Below are positions 1 to 9,131 of a DNA stretch of 64,000 bases, one piece after another (within the stretch, counting starts at the first letter, position 1; each line of letters starts with the position of its first letter). Origin of the DNA: Parapedobacter lycopersici_A (GTDB lineage Bacteria; Bacteroidota; Bacteroidia; Sphingobacteriales; Sphingobacteriaceae); NCBI RefSeq assembly GCF_040395035.1, contig NZ_JBEBRB010000002.1, forward strand, positions 52,063 to 116,062. The letters run 5' to 3'. Made by a program: the position numbers and the translations under genes. The notes under the pieces are model-generated. The model worked only from the letters and a program-made list of their open reading frames with translations. It did not search any database and was not told the DNA's origin.

Positions 1-1
1 A

Positions 2-751
2 AATGCCATCATTGAAATCCGGGGTGGTACAGGGGGCGATGAAGCAGCCCTGTTTGCCGGTGACCTGTATCGGATGTATACCCGCTTTTTTGAGCAAAAA
101 GGATGGCGTAATGAAGTGCTGGATGTTACCGAGGGTACAGCGGGCGGCTACAAAGAAGTGATCCTGAAAGTTATTGGCGAAGATGTCTACGGACAGCTCA
201 AATACGAATCGGGTGTTCACCGGGTGCAGCGTGTGCCCGACACCGAGACCCAGGGTCGCGTACACACGTCTGCAGCTTCAGTTGCGGTATTACCCGAAGC
301 AGAGGAGGTGGATGTGGAAATCAACCCTGCAGATATCGAAATGCAGACGTCACGTTCAGGCGGTGCAGGCGGACAAAATGTAAATAAAGTAGAAACCAAG
401 GTGCAGCTTACACATAAACCGACGGGTATCGTGGTAGTCTGCCAGGTGGAACGCTCCCAGCTAGCCAACCGGGAGCTGGCGATGGAGATGCTCCGATCGA
501 AACTATACGAGCTCGAAGTACAGAAAAAACACGGTGATATTGCTGCCAAACGGAAAACAATGGTATCAACCGGCGACCGGTCGGCCAAGGTACGCACCTA
601 TAATTACCCTCAGGGGCGTGTTACGGAACACCGCATCGGGCTGACCCTTTATAACCTTCCTACTATTATGGACGGTGATATCCAGGAGATTATCGATGCC
701 CTCCAGTTTGCAGAGAATGCAGAGAAAATGAAGGAAGGTGCTACCGGTTAA
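2..751 (+). CDS. prfA: Peptide chain release factor 1 (5' truncated by window edge)
   Basis: This is the C-terminal 249 codons of RF1, the class I factor that reads UAA and UAG in the ribosomal A site and triggers peptide release. The open frame runs from base 2, so the true start lies upstream; an internal Met at 74 is not the start. Visible are the conserved EIRGGTGGDEA stretch at the beginning and the catalytic GGQ at bases 368-376, inside SGGAGGQNVNKVETKVQL, the peptidyl-transferase-centre domain shared by RF1 and RF2. RF1 rather than RF2 is favoured by the GDLYRMY and VPDTETQGRVHTSAASVAVLPE segments; the codon-recognition tripeptide should lie in the visible part, but I could not place it with certainty. 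The gene ends 66 bp before tRNA-Asp. Confidence 0.95.
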   Translation, partial: NAIIEIRGGTGGDEAALFAGDLYRMYTRFFEQKGWRNEVLDVTEGTAGGYKEVILKVIGEDVYGQLKYESGVHRVQRVPDTETQGRVHTSAASVAVLPEAEEVDVEINPADIEMQTSRSGGAGGQNVNKVETKVQLTHKPTGIVVVCQVERSQLANRELAMEMLRSKLYELEVQKKHGDIAAKRKTMVSTGDRSAKVRTYNYPQGRVTEHRIGLTLYNLPTIMDGDIQEIIDALQFAENAEKMKEGATG

Positions 752-768
752 ATATTTTCAAAAAAATG

Positions 769-798
769 TTTGCAAATAGATAAAACAAGCTATATTTG
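769..798 (+). promoter_or_regulatory. Bacteroidota promoter of tRNA-Asp
   Basis: TTTG at 769-772 is followed after 18 bp by TATATTTG at 791-798, an excellent match to the Bacteroidota TTG-N19-TAnnTTTG promoter. The mature tRNA begins 20 bp downstream. It is the best promoter in the window and supports the phylum call. Confidence 0.85.
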
Positions 799-817
799 CA
801 GACCCGAAAGGGAAGCA

Positions 818-894
818 GGTTCGGTAGTTCAGCTGGTTAGAATACATGCCTGTCACGCATGGGGTCGCGGGTTCGAGTCCCGTCCGGACCGCCA
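818..894 (+). tRNA. tRNA-Asp (anticodon GTC)
   Basis: A full cloverleaf can be folded. The acceptor stem is GGTTCGG (818-824) with CCGGACC (884-890). The anticodon stem CATGC/GCATG encloses the loop CTGTCAC with anticodon GTC at 852-854. The T-arm contains GGTTCGAGTCC. The discriminator is G891 and CCA is encoded at 892-894. GTC reads both Asp codons. A strong promoter precedes it and a rho-independent terminator follows directly, so this is a single-tRNA transcription unit. Confidence 0.97.
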
Positions 895-898
895 GTTT

Positions 899-937
899 AA
901 AACCCTCTCTAATTATCTTAGAGAGGGTTTTTCTTTT
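899..937 (+). terminator. Rho-independent terminator after tRNA-Asp
   Basis: A perfect 12-bp stem (901-912 with 918-929) with a 5-nt loop is followed by a T-rich run (TTTTTCTTTT) to 937. It lies 5 bp after the encoded CCA. Confidence 0.93.
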
Positions 938-1001
938 ATAGGAAACGAAACTCTCACCTAGTGCTGGGGTGCGGGAAAATGCCAAACAAACCGATAAGTT
1001 A

Positions 1002-1550
1002 ATGACAACTATGAATTCAGCGACCTTCCCAATTTTGAAAACTGAAAGATTAACGCTCAGACAATTATCAATTGATGACCAACAAGCTATTTTTGCGCTG
1101 CGTTCTGACCCAAAAATTAACGAGTTCCTTGACAGACAAATATGTAAGACAAATGAAGATGCAATAGATTTCATCAATACGGTTAATGACAATGTTGCAA
1201 AAGGCAATACGCGTTATTGGGCGATTACCCTGACAGAGACAAAGACACTTGTAGGTACAATTTGCCTGTTTGACTTTTCAAGCGAAAATAGTAGTTGTGA
1301 AATTGGATATGAATTAATGCCTAAATTTCAAGGACAGGGAATAATGAGAGAGGCAGCTCAAGTAGTAATTGATTACGTATTTCAGGCGTTAAAGTTTAAA
1401 AAAATACATGCTTTTACACATAACAGGAACCAGCATTCAACCAATCTGCTGTTAAAATTAAACTTTGTAAAATCAACAGAAACGCACAAGGAAAATTCCA
1501 ATTTAAATATTTTCACGTTACATCATCATAGCACACCTACAGAAGGCTGA
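1002..1550 (+). CDS. GNAT-family N-acetyltransferase (RimJ/RimL type), probably acquired
   Basis: An acetyl-CoA-dependent N-acetyltransferase of about 182 residues. The N-terminal TERLTLRQLS is the usual opening of the RimJ/RimL branch. The central GYELMPKFQGQGIMREA carries the Q/R-x-x-G-x-G/A acetyl-CoA pyrophosphate loop. The C-terminal HNRNQHSTNLLLKLNF is the conserved N-x-x-S motif. The frame extends upstream to a GTG at 969, but family alignment favours ATG 1002 (or 1011). The gene is clearly AT-richer than its neighbours and uses A/T-ending codons, and it sits directly downstream of a tRNA gene, which suggests horizontal transfer. No integrase or attachment repeat is visible. The substrate cannot be inferred; antibiotic, amino acid or ribosomal-protein acetylation are all possible for this family. 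Confidence 0.85.
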   Translation: MTTMNSATFPILKTERLTLRQLSIDDQQAIFALRSDPKINEFLDRQICKTNEDAIDFINTVNDNVAKGNTRYWAITLTETKTLVGTICLFDFSSENSSCEIGYELMPKFQGQGIMREAAQVVIDYVFQALKFKKIHAFTHNRNQHSTNLLLKLNFVKSTETHKENSNLNIFTLHHHSTPTEG

Positions 1551-1669
1551 TGCTTTAAACCACCGTTTTTAAGATGTGGTTATTGATGCAGCGTACGATG
1601 CTGAACATCTATTTTCAACGACGCCTTGCGGCCTATGTTTCCTTGCGACGGTAATACGTTCCCTGGCAG

Positions 1670-3871
1670 CTATTTACTGGTCAATGTGATGCCCGAAGGT
1701 TTACCTTTATTACCAAGTACGTCCACGCTACGGATTTCAAGGTTATTGCTACCCGGTACCAGCTTCCACTCGAATGTGTGCGCTGACACCTGCATTTGTT
1801 TTCCATTCACGGTTACTTCAAAATAACTAAATCCGGGCGTATCGGTCAGCATGTTGATGATGAGCCGATCCTTTGCTACCACCGACGCGCTGAAATTCAC
1901 CTGAAACAACGGACCATACATGTCAGCAGCACGCCTGACAAAAATCCGATGTTCCGGCGTCGGGGGGGTCTGCTCGTCCGTCCAGGCATAATAACCGTCC
2001 CATCCCCAATGTGTCCTGCCGTGTGTAATGGGTATCGGCAACGGCTGGCTGAGCCAGTTGCTGCGTGGTAACCAGCGTATTTCAGCCGTATTAAAAAACC
2101 CATAACCACCCGAATAGCCTGCATTGAGCGGGTTAGGAATTACTTTCCACCACACATAATCTTCATTGATCTTTCCCGAAAACGCATGCCCGCCCACCTC
2201 AATAGCGATGGGCAATTGTTCCGGGCGGATATTGGCCGTCCGCAAATTCCGGTCGTCAACCGACCATCGGTCCCGGTTAACCGGTTCGCCTTCCGGGTAA
2301 TAGGTCGACAAAAAAATGCGATGCAATTCAAGGACATTCAAGGGAATACCTGTCTTACGATCGTAAAATGACGTATCAAAATTAGGGTCAATCATTACCC
2401 ATTTATTAAATTCATTTGACCACACCTCCACCACCTCATGGCCTCCCCATATCGAAAAATTGGTGTTCACAATGCGCGCCGGAATTCCAAAACTTTGACA
2501 GGCCTGGGCAAATACCACAGCATAATGCAGGCAATTGCCTCCACGCTTACCTCCCGTGCCGGCCAATATTTCCGTGGCGTCCCACGTGATCAAATCAGGT
2601 GATTCCGGATCAGGAAGGAACCAGTCCCATTGACCTGCAACCCACCCTCTTAAACGTATCATTTTTTCCCACGCTGTTTCCGCTCCTTCGACGACGCTGT
2701 CCAGGGCAAACGTCCTACGGAATTTCTGTAACTTGTTATTTGCCGGATCTTCGTGCCGGAATGCGAAAGCACTTGGGATAACGGCTCCGTTCTGCGAACT
2801 GACCACCGTCAGGTTAGCCGCCGCTAATCCCACCGTCCACCTGCTGTCTACGGTGAGTCCGTTTAATTTTGGTGTTTCCGCAACCGAGTTCGCCTCAAAG
2901 CTAAACTCCAGCTGAATAAAACGTCTTTTGTGTTCGGCCGGTAATTTTTCCATTGCCAGTTCTTCCCAATCCGACCAGCCACCGAGCGCCGGCTGATGTG
3001 TATCTCCGCTACGGATCCGCGTGAGCCAACGACTGCCTTGTGTTACGGCTGTGTCTATCCGGATAACTGCGTCATGGATAATCGCCGGAGAAAAAACTAC
3101 TTCCCCCAGCAGCTTATCCGCCAGATTAATGACCGGAGTATGCAGCCAAGCCCTGTCGTTGTAAGACTGCAGTTTAAGCCGGATGGGGTATTCCCCCGCC
3201 CCGCCCGCGGCTGTTACCCGGTTATTCCAGGTATTGCCGTTGTCTATGCTTCGAGCACTTCGGAAGGGAAGGCTTACGTTGGCTGTTGATCCATATTTGA
3301 ATTTTTCATAAAGTGCAACCGGCACCCGGTATTGATTTCCGGCTTCCTGCACGGCAACTTCAATCCGGTTTTCGCCCTTTTTCAAATAGGCTAAGGGCAC
3401 TGGCACGGAAGTCCAGAAATGGTGGAACTCGTAAACTATCGGCTTATTGCCATTTACGGTAAATACCAGTTTTCCTCCGGAAAGCGGCGTATTGCCAACC
3501 GGATATAGCAACATACTGATCGTTGCATTTCGCACCGGGGAATCAGGCAAAACCAAATGCTTGCGTAACATTATTCCATTACCGATTGTATCCCAGGCTT
3601 CGCCCCTTATTGATCCAATCCCAGGCGCGTCGTCTGCTATCAGCATATCCCCCGCTAACTCAATCGCATCGTCAGCGAGCATCAGCTGCCGCGATTGCGA
3701 TTGAAAAAATAATTCAGATGCGCTCCACGTCTGCGCGGTATGGCCAATGGTATCACCGGGATCACTTTGCCCGGAAAAGACGCCATCCTGAGCGTGGACA
3801 GCTACAGGCTGCTGAAATAACAACATAAATAATACGGGCATGAATAAACGCAGCAGGCGATTCAAATCCAT
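1670..3871 (-). CDS. Secreted transglutaminase-like cysteine protein
   Basis: A 733-residue exported protein with a Sec signal peptide (residues 1-28, ending AVHAQ). A long beta-rich N-terminal region is followed by a transglutaminase-core/papain-like domain. The catalytic triad can be placed: Cys447 in GGNCLHYAVVF, His478 in GGHEVVEVW and Asp495 in MIDPNFD. The last ~100 residues (VVAKDRLIINMLTD onward) resemble an Ig-like domain. Members of this superfamily act as peptidases, amidases or transferases, so the reaction is not known here. It is the last gene of a leftward operon after the heparinase II/III protein, 65 bp away across a hairpin, so a role in processing the same extracellular glycan or glycoprotein is likely but inferred. 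Confidence 0.82.
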   Translation of the reverse strand: MDLNRLLRLFMPVLFMLLFQQPVAVHAQDGVFSGQSDPGDTIGHTAQTWSASELFFQSQSRQLMLADDAIELAGDMLIADDAPGIGSIRGEAWDTIGNGIMLRKHLVLPDSPVRNATISMLLYPVGNTPLSGGKLVFTVNGNKPIVYEFHHFWTSVPVPLAYLKKGENRIEVAVQEAGNQYRVPVALYEKFKYGSTANVSLPFRSARSIDNGNTWNNRVTAAGGAGEYPIRLKLQSYNDRAWLHTPVINLADKLLGEVVFSPAIIHDAVIRIDTAVTQGSRWLTRIRSGDTHQPALGGWSDWEELAMEKLPAEHKRRFIQLEFSFEANSVAETPKLNGLTVDSRWTVGLAAANLTVVSSQNGAVIPSAFAFRHEDPANNKLQKFRRTFALDSVVEGAETAWEKMIRLRGWVAGQWDWFLPDPESPDLITWDATEILAGTGGKRGGNCLHYAVVFAQACQSFGIPARIVNTNFSIWGGHEVVEVWSNEFNKWVMIDPNFDTSFYDRKTGIPLNVLELHRIFLSTYYPEGEPVNRDRWSVDDRNLRTANIRPEQLPIAIEVGGHAFSGKINEDYVWWKVIPNPLNAGYSGGYGFFNTAEIRWLPRSNWLSQPLPIPITHGRTHWGWDGYYAWTDEQTPPTPEHRIFVRRAADMYGPLFQVNFSASVVAKDRLIINMLTDTPGFSYFEVTVNGKQMQVSAHTFEWKLVPGSNNLEIRSVDVLGNKGKPSGITLTSK

Positions 3872-3890
3872 AAGACAACAAATAAAGCAG

Positions 3891-3928
3891 GCGATTCATC
3901 CACGGGTGAACCGCGCTGGATGAATCGC
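3891..3928 (-). other. Intercistronic hairpin between heparinase and transglutaminase genes
   Basis: An 11-bp perfect inverted repeat, GCGATTCATCC (3891-3901) and GGATGAATCGC (3918-3928), lies between the two genes. There is no T-run after it on the minus strand, so it is more likely an mRNA processing or stability element than a strong terminator. A 12-bp direct repeat GCAGGCGATTCA also occurs at 3853 and 3887. Confidence 0.5.
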
Positions 3929-3935
3929 GCCGCCA

Positions 3936-6900
3936 TTACTGGTTTATTTCCAATATTACAGTGCCTGCAGGCAGCTTAGCCGTTAATCGGTTGGCTGCGC
4001 TATCGTATTGCCAATCCTTAAATGCTTTTCCGTCCAGTTGTACAGCTGCCGGTTTACCGGATAGCGCGACCTGTATGCTGCAGCCCGATTCAGATTTAAT
4101 TTCGAGTTCAGCAGTGGCATCGTGCTTAGCCAGCGTACCAATAACCGGTTGGTCCGCAGTCACGCCAATACCATGACCGGTGATCGACGAGCCTTCAAAA
4201 TAAACCATGCGTAGTGTACCGGCCTTGTCATAAGACACCGTAAATTTTCCTGCATCGGTAACAAATTCCCCTGCCTTTTCGGTGTTCCCGGTCTTAAAGA
4301 ATCCAACGTCCGACCCTGCAGCATGTGCTATTTTCACGGCAGCCCAGCCCGGAATGGCCAGCGGCGTGGTCACCGGGCTGTCACCAAAAGCGCCATTCTC
4401 CGGCTTACCTTCCGGAAGCATGACCGCCAGGAAATTAACTTCCTGCAATGCCGGTTTGCTGGCAAGTGCCAGGAACGATTCATAAAACACTTTTCCAACG
4501 CCTTTATCGTAGCTTTTAGCAGATACAATCTCCGGTGACACCACATCCATGGTCAGCCTTGATTTCGGCCGGACGACCGTCATGTGTCCCGCTTCGTAGC
4601 TAACCGTTGCCTGTTCGCCGTCATTGGGTGGCGTGTGGAACATCCAGCTGTATACGTGCCCTTCCGGCGATTTGCTCTTCACCTCGTCAAAAAGAAATAA
4701 AGGCCCGGTTTTCGTATACAGCAGTGTACGGTTGTATTTTTCCAGTTTACCCTTATATACCGAACTGAGGTCGCTTGTTATCCCGTCGGCGTATTTGCCA
4801 TTGAAGCGCCGTTGAACCCGCGGCCAGTCCCGCAGCGCCTTAATCCCATTGTCATAATCCGCCGGCTCCTGGCTTTCGGGGTCATGGTCTACGAGCATCA
4901 CGTTATGTGCGATCGCCTGCACGTGATAACTCAGGTATTCAAGGTTAGCGTAATACCCAAGTGGCCCGTATGCCGGGTCTGTTAACAGCGGCTCGCCATT
5001 TTTCATGATCTGGAAACTGCCCTGGTCATAGTGATAATGATTGGAGTTCGGGCCTACCCGTGTAGAGATAATCGTTGAACCGTCGTCCCACCCGGAACGC
5101 ATAACCATCCCCTGTGCAGAGAAAAATTTAGAACTTGGCAACGTTTCGCGGGAGATGGGTGTAATATCATCGCGATACCAGAGGTAACTGAGATACCCCC
5201 CTTTGCCGGCCTCCCAGAATGGTTTGACATAATTGTAGATATACGGGTTTTTGGTCCGGTTAACGAGCCACCAGGCATGGTCCTGGGCCCCCAGGTCTAC
5301 GCGTGAACCATTTGTCCCGCCCCCATCTCCATAATCCTGCATCAGCCCGTTGGAAAAACTGGCCTGCATCGGATACTTATAGAAGTTTTCAAAGTTAGTC
5401 GTGGTCGTTAAATCCACCCCGAAATTACGTTCGAGCGCGGGCAGCAGTTCAGCCAGGTCACGGCTTGCCATATGCATATACCCTGTTTTGGGTTCCCCGT
5501 AGCTACCATCCTGGTAATACGTCCGGTCCATAAAAGTCCTTGTTTTCGTAATAATACCAGAGAGGATGGGTTCCAGGTAAGGGTTAGCCGGATCATCGCC
5601 GTATATAGCCGTGGCTGCAAGTCCAAAGCCGGCAACCAATACGGCAATGTGATTGGTCTGATTGGAGGGCATGCGGTTCATTTCAACCATGTCCCTGTAG
5701 AATAGATTCAAGCCCTTATCCATAATCGCCTTCCTTACCAGCGCCCGTTCCGATTCGTCTAGCAAATCATAAAGCATATCATATCCATAAGCGACCGGTT
5801 TAATGGTATAGCCGACAGGATAATACGTCCAGAACTTCCTTGTCAGCATCCAGTCCGCATTCCATTTAGAAAAAGAACAAAGTTTCAGCAACGCCTTCTT
5901 CGCCTGCTCCCCCGCCGCTTTATCGCCCGTGAATGCATAGTAGAAGCTACCCTCCTCAATAACCCGTGCCAACTTGCTGTTTGGCCCATTCCAAGCGGCA
6001 TATGCATCAAATCCAACTGAATTCTTAGCATGGGGCCCACCCACCAGGTTCTCTTCTGTACGGTCTACGCCTTCTTCTATGGCATCTACATCAACGTCCA
6101 TGAAGTCTTTGTGGGCCAGCGCCTGATCAAGAATTTTTTTGGCAACCGGAGATTTTTCTCCTGCCAGTTTCTGGGCCAGTTCCTCAGCAGAAAAATAAAG
6201 TCGCGGGTGCTGGTTGACTCGGTTACCCGGCACAAGGAAGTGCAGCGCGTGATTCATTTCACCACCCTGAGCACCGGTTCCCCGTAATCGAATTTCCCAT
6301 TGTCCGCGCGCGTCGTTGCCACGCAGTTTATAGATGGCGTTATTTGTCCATTGATTACCCGTTTTCGTAAACCGGATACGCTCTTTTATTACCTGTCCGC
6401 GACTGTCGAGCAGGGTACCTGTTACCTCATTCAGGTTCGCATCTCCTTCTGGGGATACGCTAAGTCCGATAGTTTCCCCATAAAAAAAATGTTTATCGAG
6501 TATGGTCTCGTCAAACATTTCCAGGTTTGTTGACACCGGATTATCCGCAACGAACCGGCGATCACGCATGCCGTTGATCTTGAAATCATCCATTAGGATG
6601 GTATACGTAAAAAGGTAATTCACCACGGGATAAGTACCTTTCAATGTAATCACCTGGATGTGTTCACCCGCTTTAAGCGACTCGTTATTCAGTTTAAAGT
6701 CGGCAATGGGAATATCAAGTTCGAGCCAGGTATTGGCTTTGGGATTGGCGATGTGATAGCGATACCGCCTACCGTCAAATGTGCCGATCGAAAGCTCCAA
6801 AGACCCCGCATCCCGATCGCTCTGAAAATATACAGCGGCCCTAACCCGGGTATCGGATGTGGTATACATGTTTAACCGGCGCGTAAAGCCCTGGTACAGT

Positions 6901-7151
6901 TCATTCGTGTCATGTGCCTTAAAAGGCCTTGCAAGGGCGTATTTGCTATCATTATGCGTGGGCGACTTTGCGGCCGCATACAGCGCGTCAAAGGCGATAT
7001 CCTGCGCATAGGGATACGTTTCCCACCCGAAAAGCTCCCCGGTTTCAAAATCGTTGAACAATTCATAGGGTACCCGGTCAATGCTTTCCTGGCCCAATAC
7101 ACCCAGCCAGCAAAGGCTGGAAAAAAAGTAAAGTGCTATGTGTTTTTTCAT
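3936..7151 (-). CDS. Heparinase II/III-family polysaccharide lyase-like protein
   Basis: A secreted protein of 1071 residues from the preferred start at 7151 (MKKHIALYFFSSLCWLGVLGQ is a good signal peptide; the frame extends 8 codons upstream). Order of domains: a carbohydrate-binding-like beta domain (to about 200), a DUF4962-type region opening with HPRLYFSAEEL, an alpha/alpha toroid with NQTNHIAVLVAG, and the heparinase II/III beta-sandwich with NHYHYDQGSFQIM near residue 710. The Asn/His and H-x-H-x-D positions are those used by family lyases to abstract the C5 proton of uronic acids. The substrate (heparan, alginate oligomer, ulvan-like or other uronate) cannot be read from sequence. It sits between two amidohydrolase-like genes and a transglutaminase-like gene in one operon, with no SusC/SusD pair. 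Confidence 0.88.
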   Translation of the reverse strand: MKKHIALYFFSSLCWLGVLGQESIDRVPYELFNDFETGELFGWETYPYAQDIAFDALYAAAKSPTHNDSKYALARPFKAHDTNELYQGFTRRLNMYTTSDTRVRAAVYFQSDRDAGSLELSIGTFDGRRYRYHIANPKANTWLELDIPIADFKLNNESLKAGEHIQVITLKGTYPVVNYLFTYTILMDDFKINGMRDRRFVADNPVSTNLEMFDETILDKHFFYGETIGLSVSPEGDANLNEVTGTLLDSRGQVIKERIRFTKTGNQWTNNAIYKLRGNDARGQWEIRLRGTGAQGGEMNHALHFLVPGNRVNQHPRLYFSAEELAQKLAGEKSPVAKKILDQALAHKDFMDVDVDAIEEGVDRTEENLVGGPHAKNSVGFDAYAAWNGPNSKLARVIEEGSFYYAFTGDKAAGEQAKKALLKLCSFSKWNADWMLTRKFWTYYPVGYTIKPVAYGYDMLYDLLDESERALVRKAIMDKGLNLFYRDMVEMNRMPSNQTNHIAVLVAGFGLAATAIYGDDPANPYLEPILSGIITKTRTFMDRTYYQDGSYGEPKTGYMHMASRDLAELLPALERNFGVDLTTTTNFENFYKYPMQASFSNGLMQDYGDGGGTNGSRVDLGAQDHAWWLVNRTKNPYIYNYVKPFWEAGKGGYLSYLWYRDDITPISRETLPSSKFFSAQGMVMRSGWDDGSTIISTRVGPNSNHYHYDQGSFQIMKNGEPLLTDPAYGPLGYYANLEYLSYHVQAIAHNVMLVDHDPESQEPADYDNGIKALRDWPRVQRRFNGKYADGITSDLSSVYKGKLEKYNRTLLYTKTGPLFLFDEVKSKSPEGHVYSWMFHTPPNDGEQATVSYEAGHMTVVRPKSRLTMDVVSPEIVSAKSYDKGVGKVFYESFLALASKPALQEVNFLAVMLPEGKPENGAFGDSPVTTPLAIPGWAAVKIAHAAGSDVGFFKTGNTEKAGEFVTDAGKFTVSYDKAGTLRMVYFEGSSITGHGIGVTADQPVIGTLAKHDATAELEIKSESGCSIQVALSGKPAAVQLDGKAFKDWQYDSAANRLTAKLPAGTVILEINQ

Positions 7152-7210
7152 ATTTATGAGGCTTATATTTTTCAAAAATCAAGATACGATCTGTAAACCG
7201 TGGATTGCTG

Positions 7211-8023
7211 TCAGATCTTAAGCATACGGCGGGCATTACCCGACCATACCAATTCCCTTTCCGTTTCGTTGAGTTCCTCAAATACACCCAGTCTGAAAAA
7301 GGGCGAACAATAATCCACAAACGGGGTTTCCGTTCCGAAGGCTATCCGTTCTGCGCCAAAATTGCTGACCAGGTAACGGAGGCTTTCACTGTTAGGTCCC
7401 TTTACCGGAACGCCGCTGCCCCTGGAGGTATCGAACAGGACATCGGCCCGCTTTAAAACAGCCAACGCATCGGGGGAAGTAGCCTCCTGATCGTCGGTAA
7501 TCCGTGCATCCAGTACCATAAACTGGGCGTCAGGCACTTGGTTTATCACCTCAGCAATATCATTGTAATTCAACGCCTTATCTACATCCAGCCACGACCG
7601 TTCCCGCAGGTCAGTCATTCGCAGTGCGATCGATACGGGCATCCCACGGTCACGCGCTGCCGCTATCATGGCAATGCACCGGCTGTCCGTCAGCTTATAA
7701 TCGTGGTAAACGGGGTAAATCCGGATACCTTTCATGCCATATTCCTCATGGCATATTTTCAGGGAGTCCTGCCACCAGGGCAATACCGGATTCATTGTCG
7801 CAAAAGGGATGAAACGATCCTTAAAGGCGGCATCCAACTGAAGTTCGTTATGTAATTCTTCATTGCCGATCTGGGAATCAACATAAAAGATACCATTGAG
7901 ATTCGAAACAATGGTTTTATCTACGCCAAACCGATTCATCCGGGCAAGCAGACCGGCTATCGTATTTCCCCTGAGGTTCCGGAAAGGCCAGTGGCCCGTA
8001 TAGCCGCTTATATCAATTAACAT
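7211..8023 (-). CDS. Amidohydrolase-2-like TIM-barrel protein lacking the HxH motif
   Basis: A 270-residue cytosolic protein of the amidohydrolase (Amidohydro_2) superfamily. It has no signal peptide. The first strand reads IDISGYTGHWPFR, where metal-dependent members have D-x-H-x-H, so the two metal-binding histidines are missing. Later barrel elements are kept, including FGTETPFVDYCSPFFRL and the closing GNARRMLKI. It may bind metal differently or not at all. Its start overlaps the end of the upstream amidohydrolase gene by 11 bp, which implies translational coupling and perhaps a heteromer. The next gene downstream is the heparinase II/III protein. Function is unknown; isomerase, lactonase or non-catalytic partner are all possible. 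Confidence 0.78.
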   Translation of the reverse strand: MLIDISGYTGHWPFRNLRGNTIAGLLARMNRFGVDKTIVSNLNGIFYVDSQIGNEELHNELQLDAAFKDRFIPFATMNPVLPWWQDSLKICHEEYGMKGIRIYPVYHDYKLTDSRCIAMIAAARDRGMPVSIALRMTDLRERSWLDVDKALNYNDIAEVINQVPDAQFMVLDARITDDQEATSPDALAVLKRADVLFDTSRGSGVPVKGPNSESLRYLVSNFGAERIAFGTETPFVDYCSPFFRLGVFEELNETERELVWSGNARRMLKI

Positions 8024-8945
8024 GGTTACCAGCCTTTCTTAATAAGTTATTGAAGTTTTCGAAAAACACTTTTTTCCGGTCAGATTCGGTTAGGTTCGCC
8101 CACATAATCTTCCCCACTCCTGTTTCGTAATTCATATCGGTGGCAAAGAGCAACCGGTCTACCCCCAGGTACTGTACAGCCATGTCAATCATACCTTCAT
8201 CACTGACACTGCCGCTGGTATCCAAAAAGACAGAAGGCGCATGCTGCAGTACCCTGCACATGTATTCCCAGTTCCCTCCTCCGCCGATATGGCCGCAGAT
8301 AATCATCGCCTCTGGATATCGGTTACCGATTTCCACAAAATCATCCGGCAGGGAGGAGTTCGGCGGATTGGTTGGCAGGTAACCCGGGCGCCAGTTTCCC
8401 AGTGTGGTTACGCCATGCAGCATCATCGGAATCCGATGCTTGATGCACCGTTCCACAATCGGGTAGTACAGTGGGTCGCTGATCCTGACGCTGTCATACA
8501 GCTCGCCGAGCATCACCATGCCCTGGTCTACGCAACGGTCAATTTCATCAAGCGCTTCTTTTTTGAAACGGGGATCAATATAGCACTGGCCCATAATCCG
8601 CTGGGGGTAGGCCTTCATACCTTTGATAATGGCGTCATTATTTACCCGGATTTCTTCCGGTGTTTTACCTCCGGGAATGGAACATGCCGCCCTTGTAATA
8701 CCAAGCAGCTCGCAGCTTTCATTAATCTGGTCTGCATTGCTGCCTTCCCAGATGTGGTTATGGGCATCCAGTTTGGGATATTTGCTGGACTCCTGTAATA
8801 GTTTTTTCCAGCCTTCCGGCTGAAAGGTCCCTGCAGCATTATCCGCCGACGCGCCGGACGGTTCACTGCAGCTAACTCCTGAGAGGGAGGCCCCGAGCAA
8901 AGCCAGGCCACCCGTACCCAGAAAATTTCTTCGGTTTAACTTCAT
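8013..8945 (-). CDS. Exported amidohydrolase-2 family lipoprotein
   Basis: A 310-residue metal-dependent hydrolase of the Amidohydro_2 family (relatives include uronate-lactone hydrolases and decarboxylases). The N-terminus has NRRNFLGTGG, a Tat-like twin-arginine motif, followed by a hydrophobic stretch and a lipobox-like LSGVSC, so it is probably exported and lipid-anchored. The metal site is intact: KLDAHNHIW supplies the HxH, with later HGV, CGHIGGGG and the ATDMNYE aspartate. It is the first gene of the leftward operon. With a heparinase-like lyase downstream, action on an unsaturated uronate or lactone product is plausible but inferred. Confidence 0.85.
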   Translation of the reverse strand: MKLNRRNFLGTGGLALLGASLSGVSCSEPSGASADNAAGTFQPEGWKKLLQESSKYPKLDAHNHIWEGSNADQINESCELLGITRAACSIPGGKTPEEIRVNNDAIIKGMKAYPQRIMGQCYIDPRFKKEALDEIDRCVDQGMVMLGELYDSVRISDPLYYPIVERCIKHRIPMMLHGVTTLGNWRPGYLPTNPPNSSLPDDFVEIGNRYPEAMIICGHIGGGGNWEYMCRVLQHAPSVFLDTSGSVSDEGMIDMAVQYLGVDRLLFATDMNYETGVGKIMWANLTESDRKKVFFENFNNLLRKAGNHVN

Positions 8946-9131
8946 GCTGATTCCTTTGATTTTAGATTTACTGTCTTGATCACCAGTCCACGCTATTGAT
9001 ATGACCGAATATGAAACAAAAGTCCCCCTCCAAACTGAAATTTAACTAAAAGCATCGGCCCAATCACCACTCCTTGTCGTGAATCACCCCCTATGTTGGC
9101 ATATTTTCCCACTTCGATACACTGCAATACC

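Noticed and set aside
818..1600. Integrative element at tRNA-Asp
   Set aside because: There is no integrase, no duplicated tRNA 3' end and only one atypical gene, so I report only possible gene acquisition.
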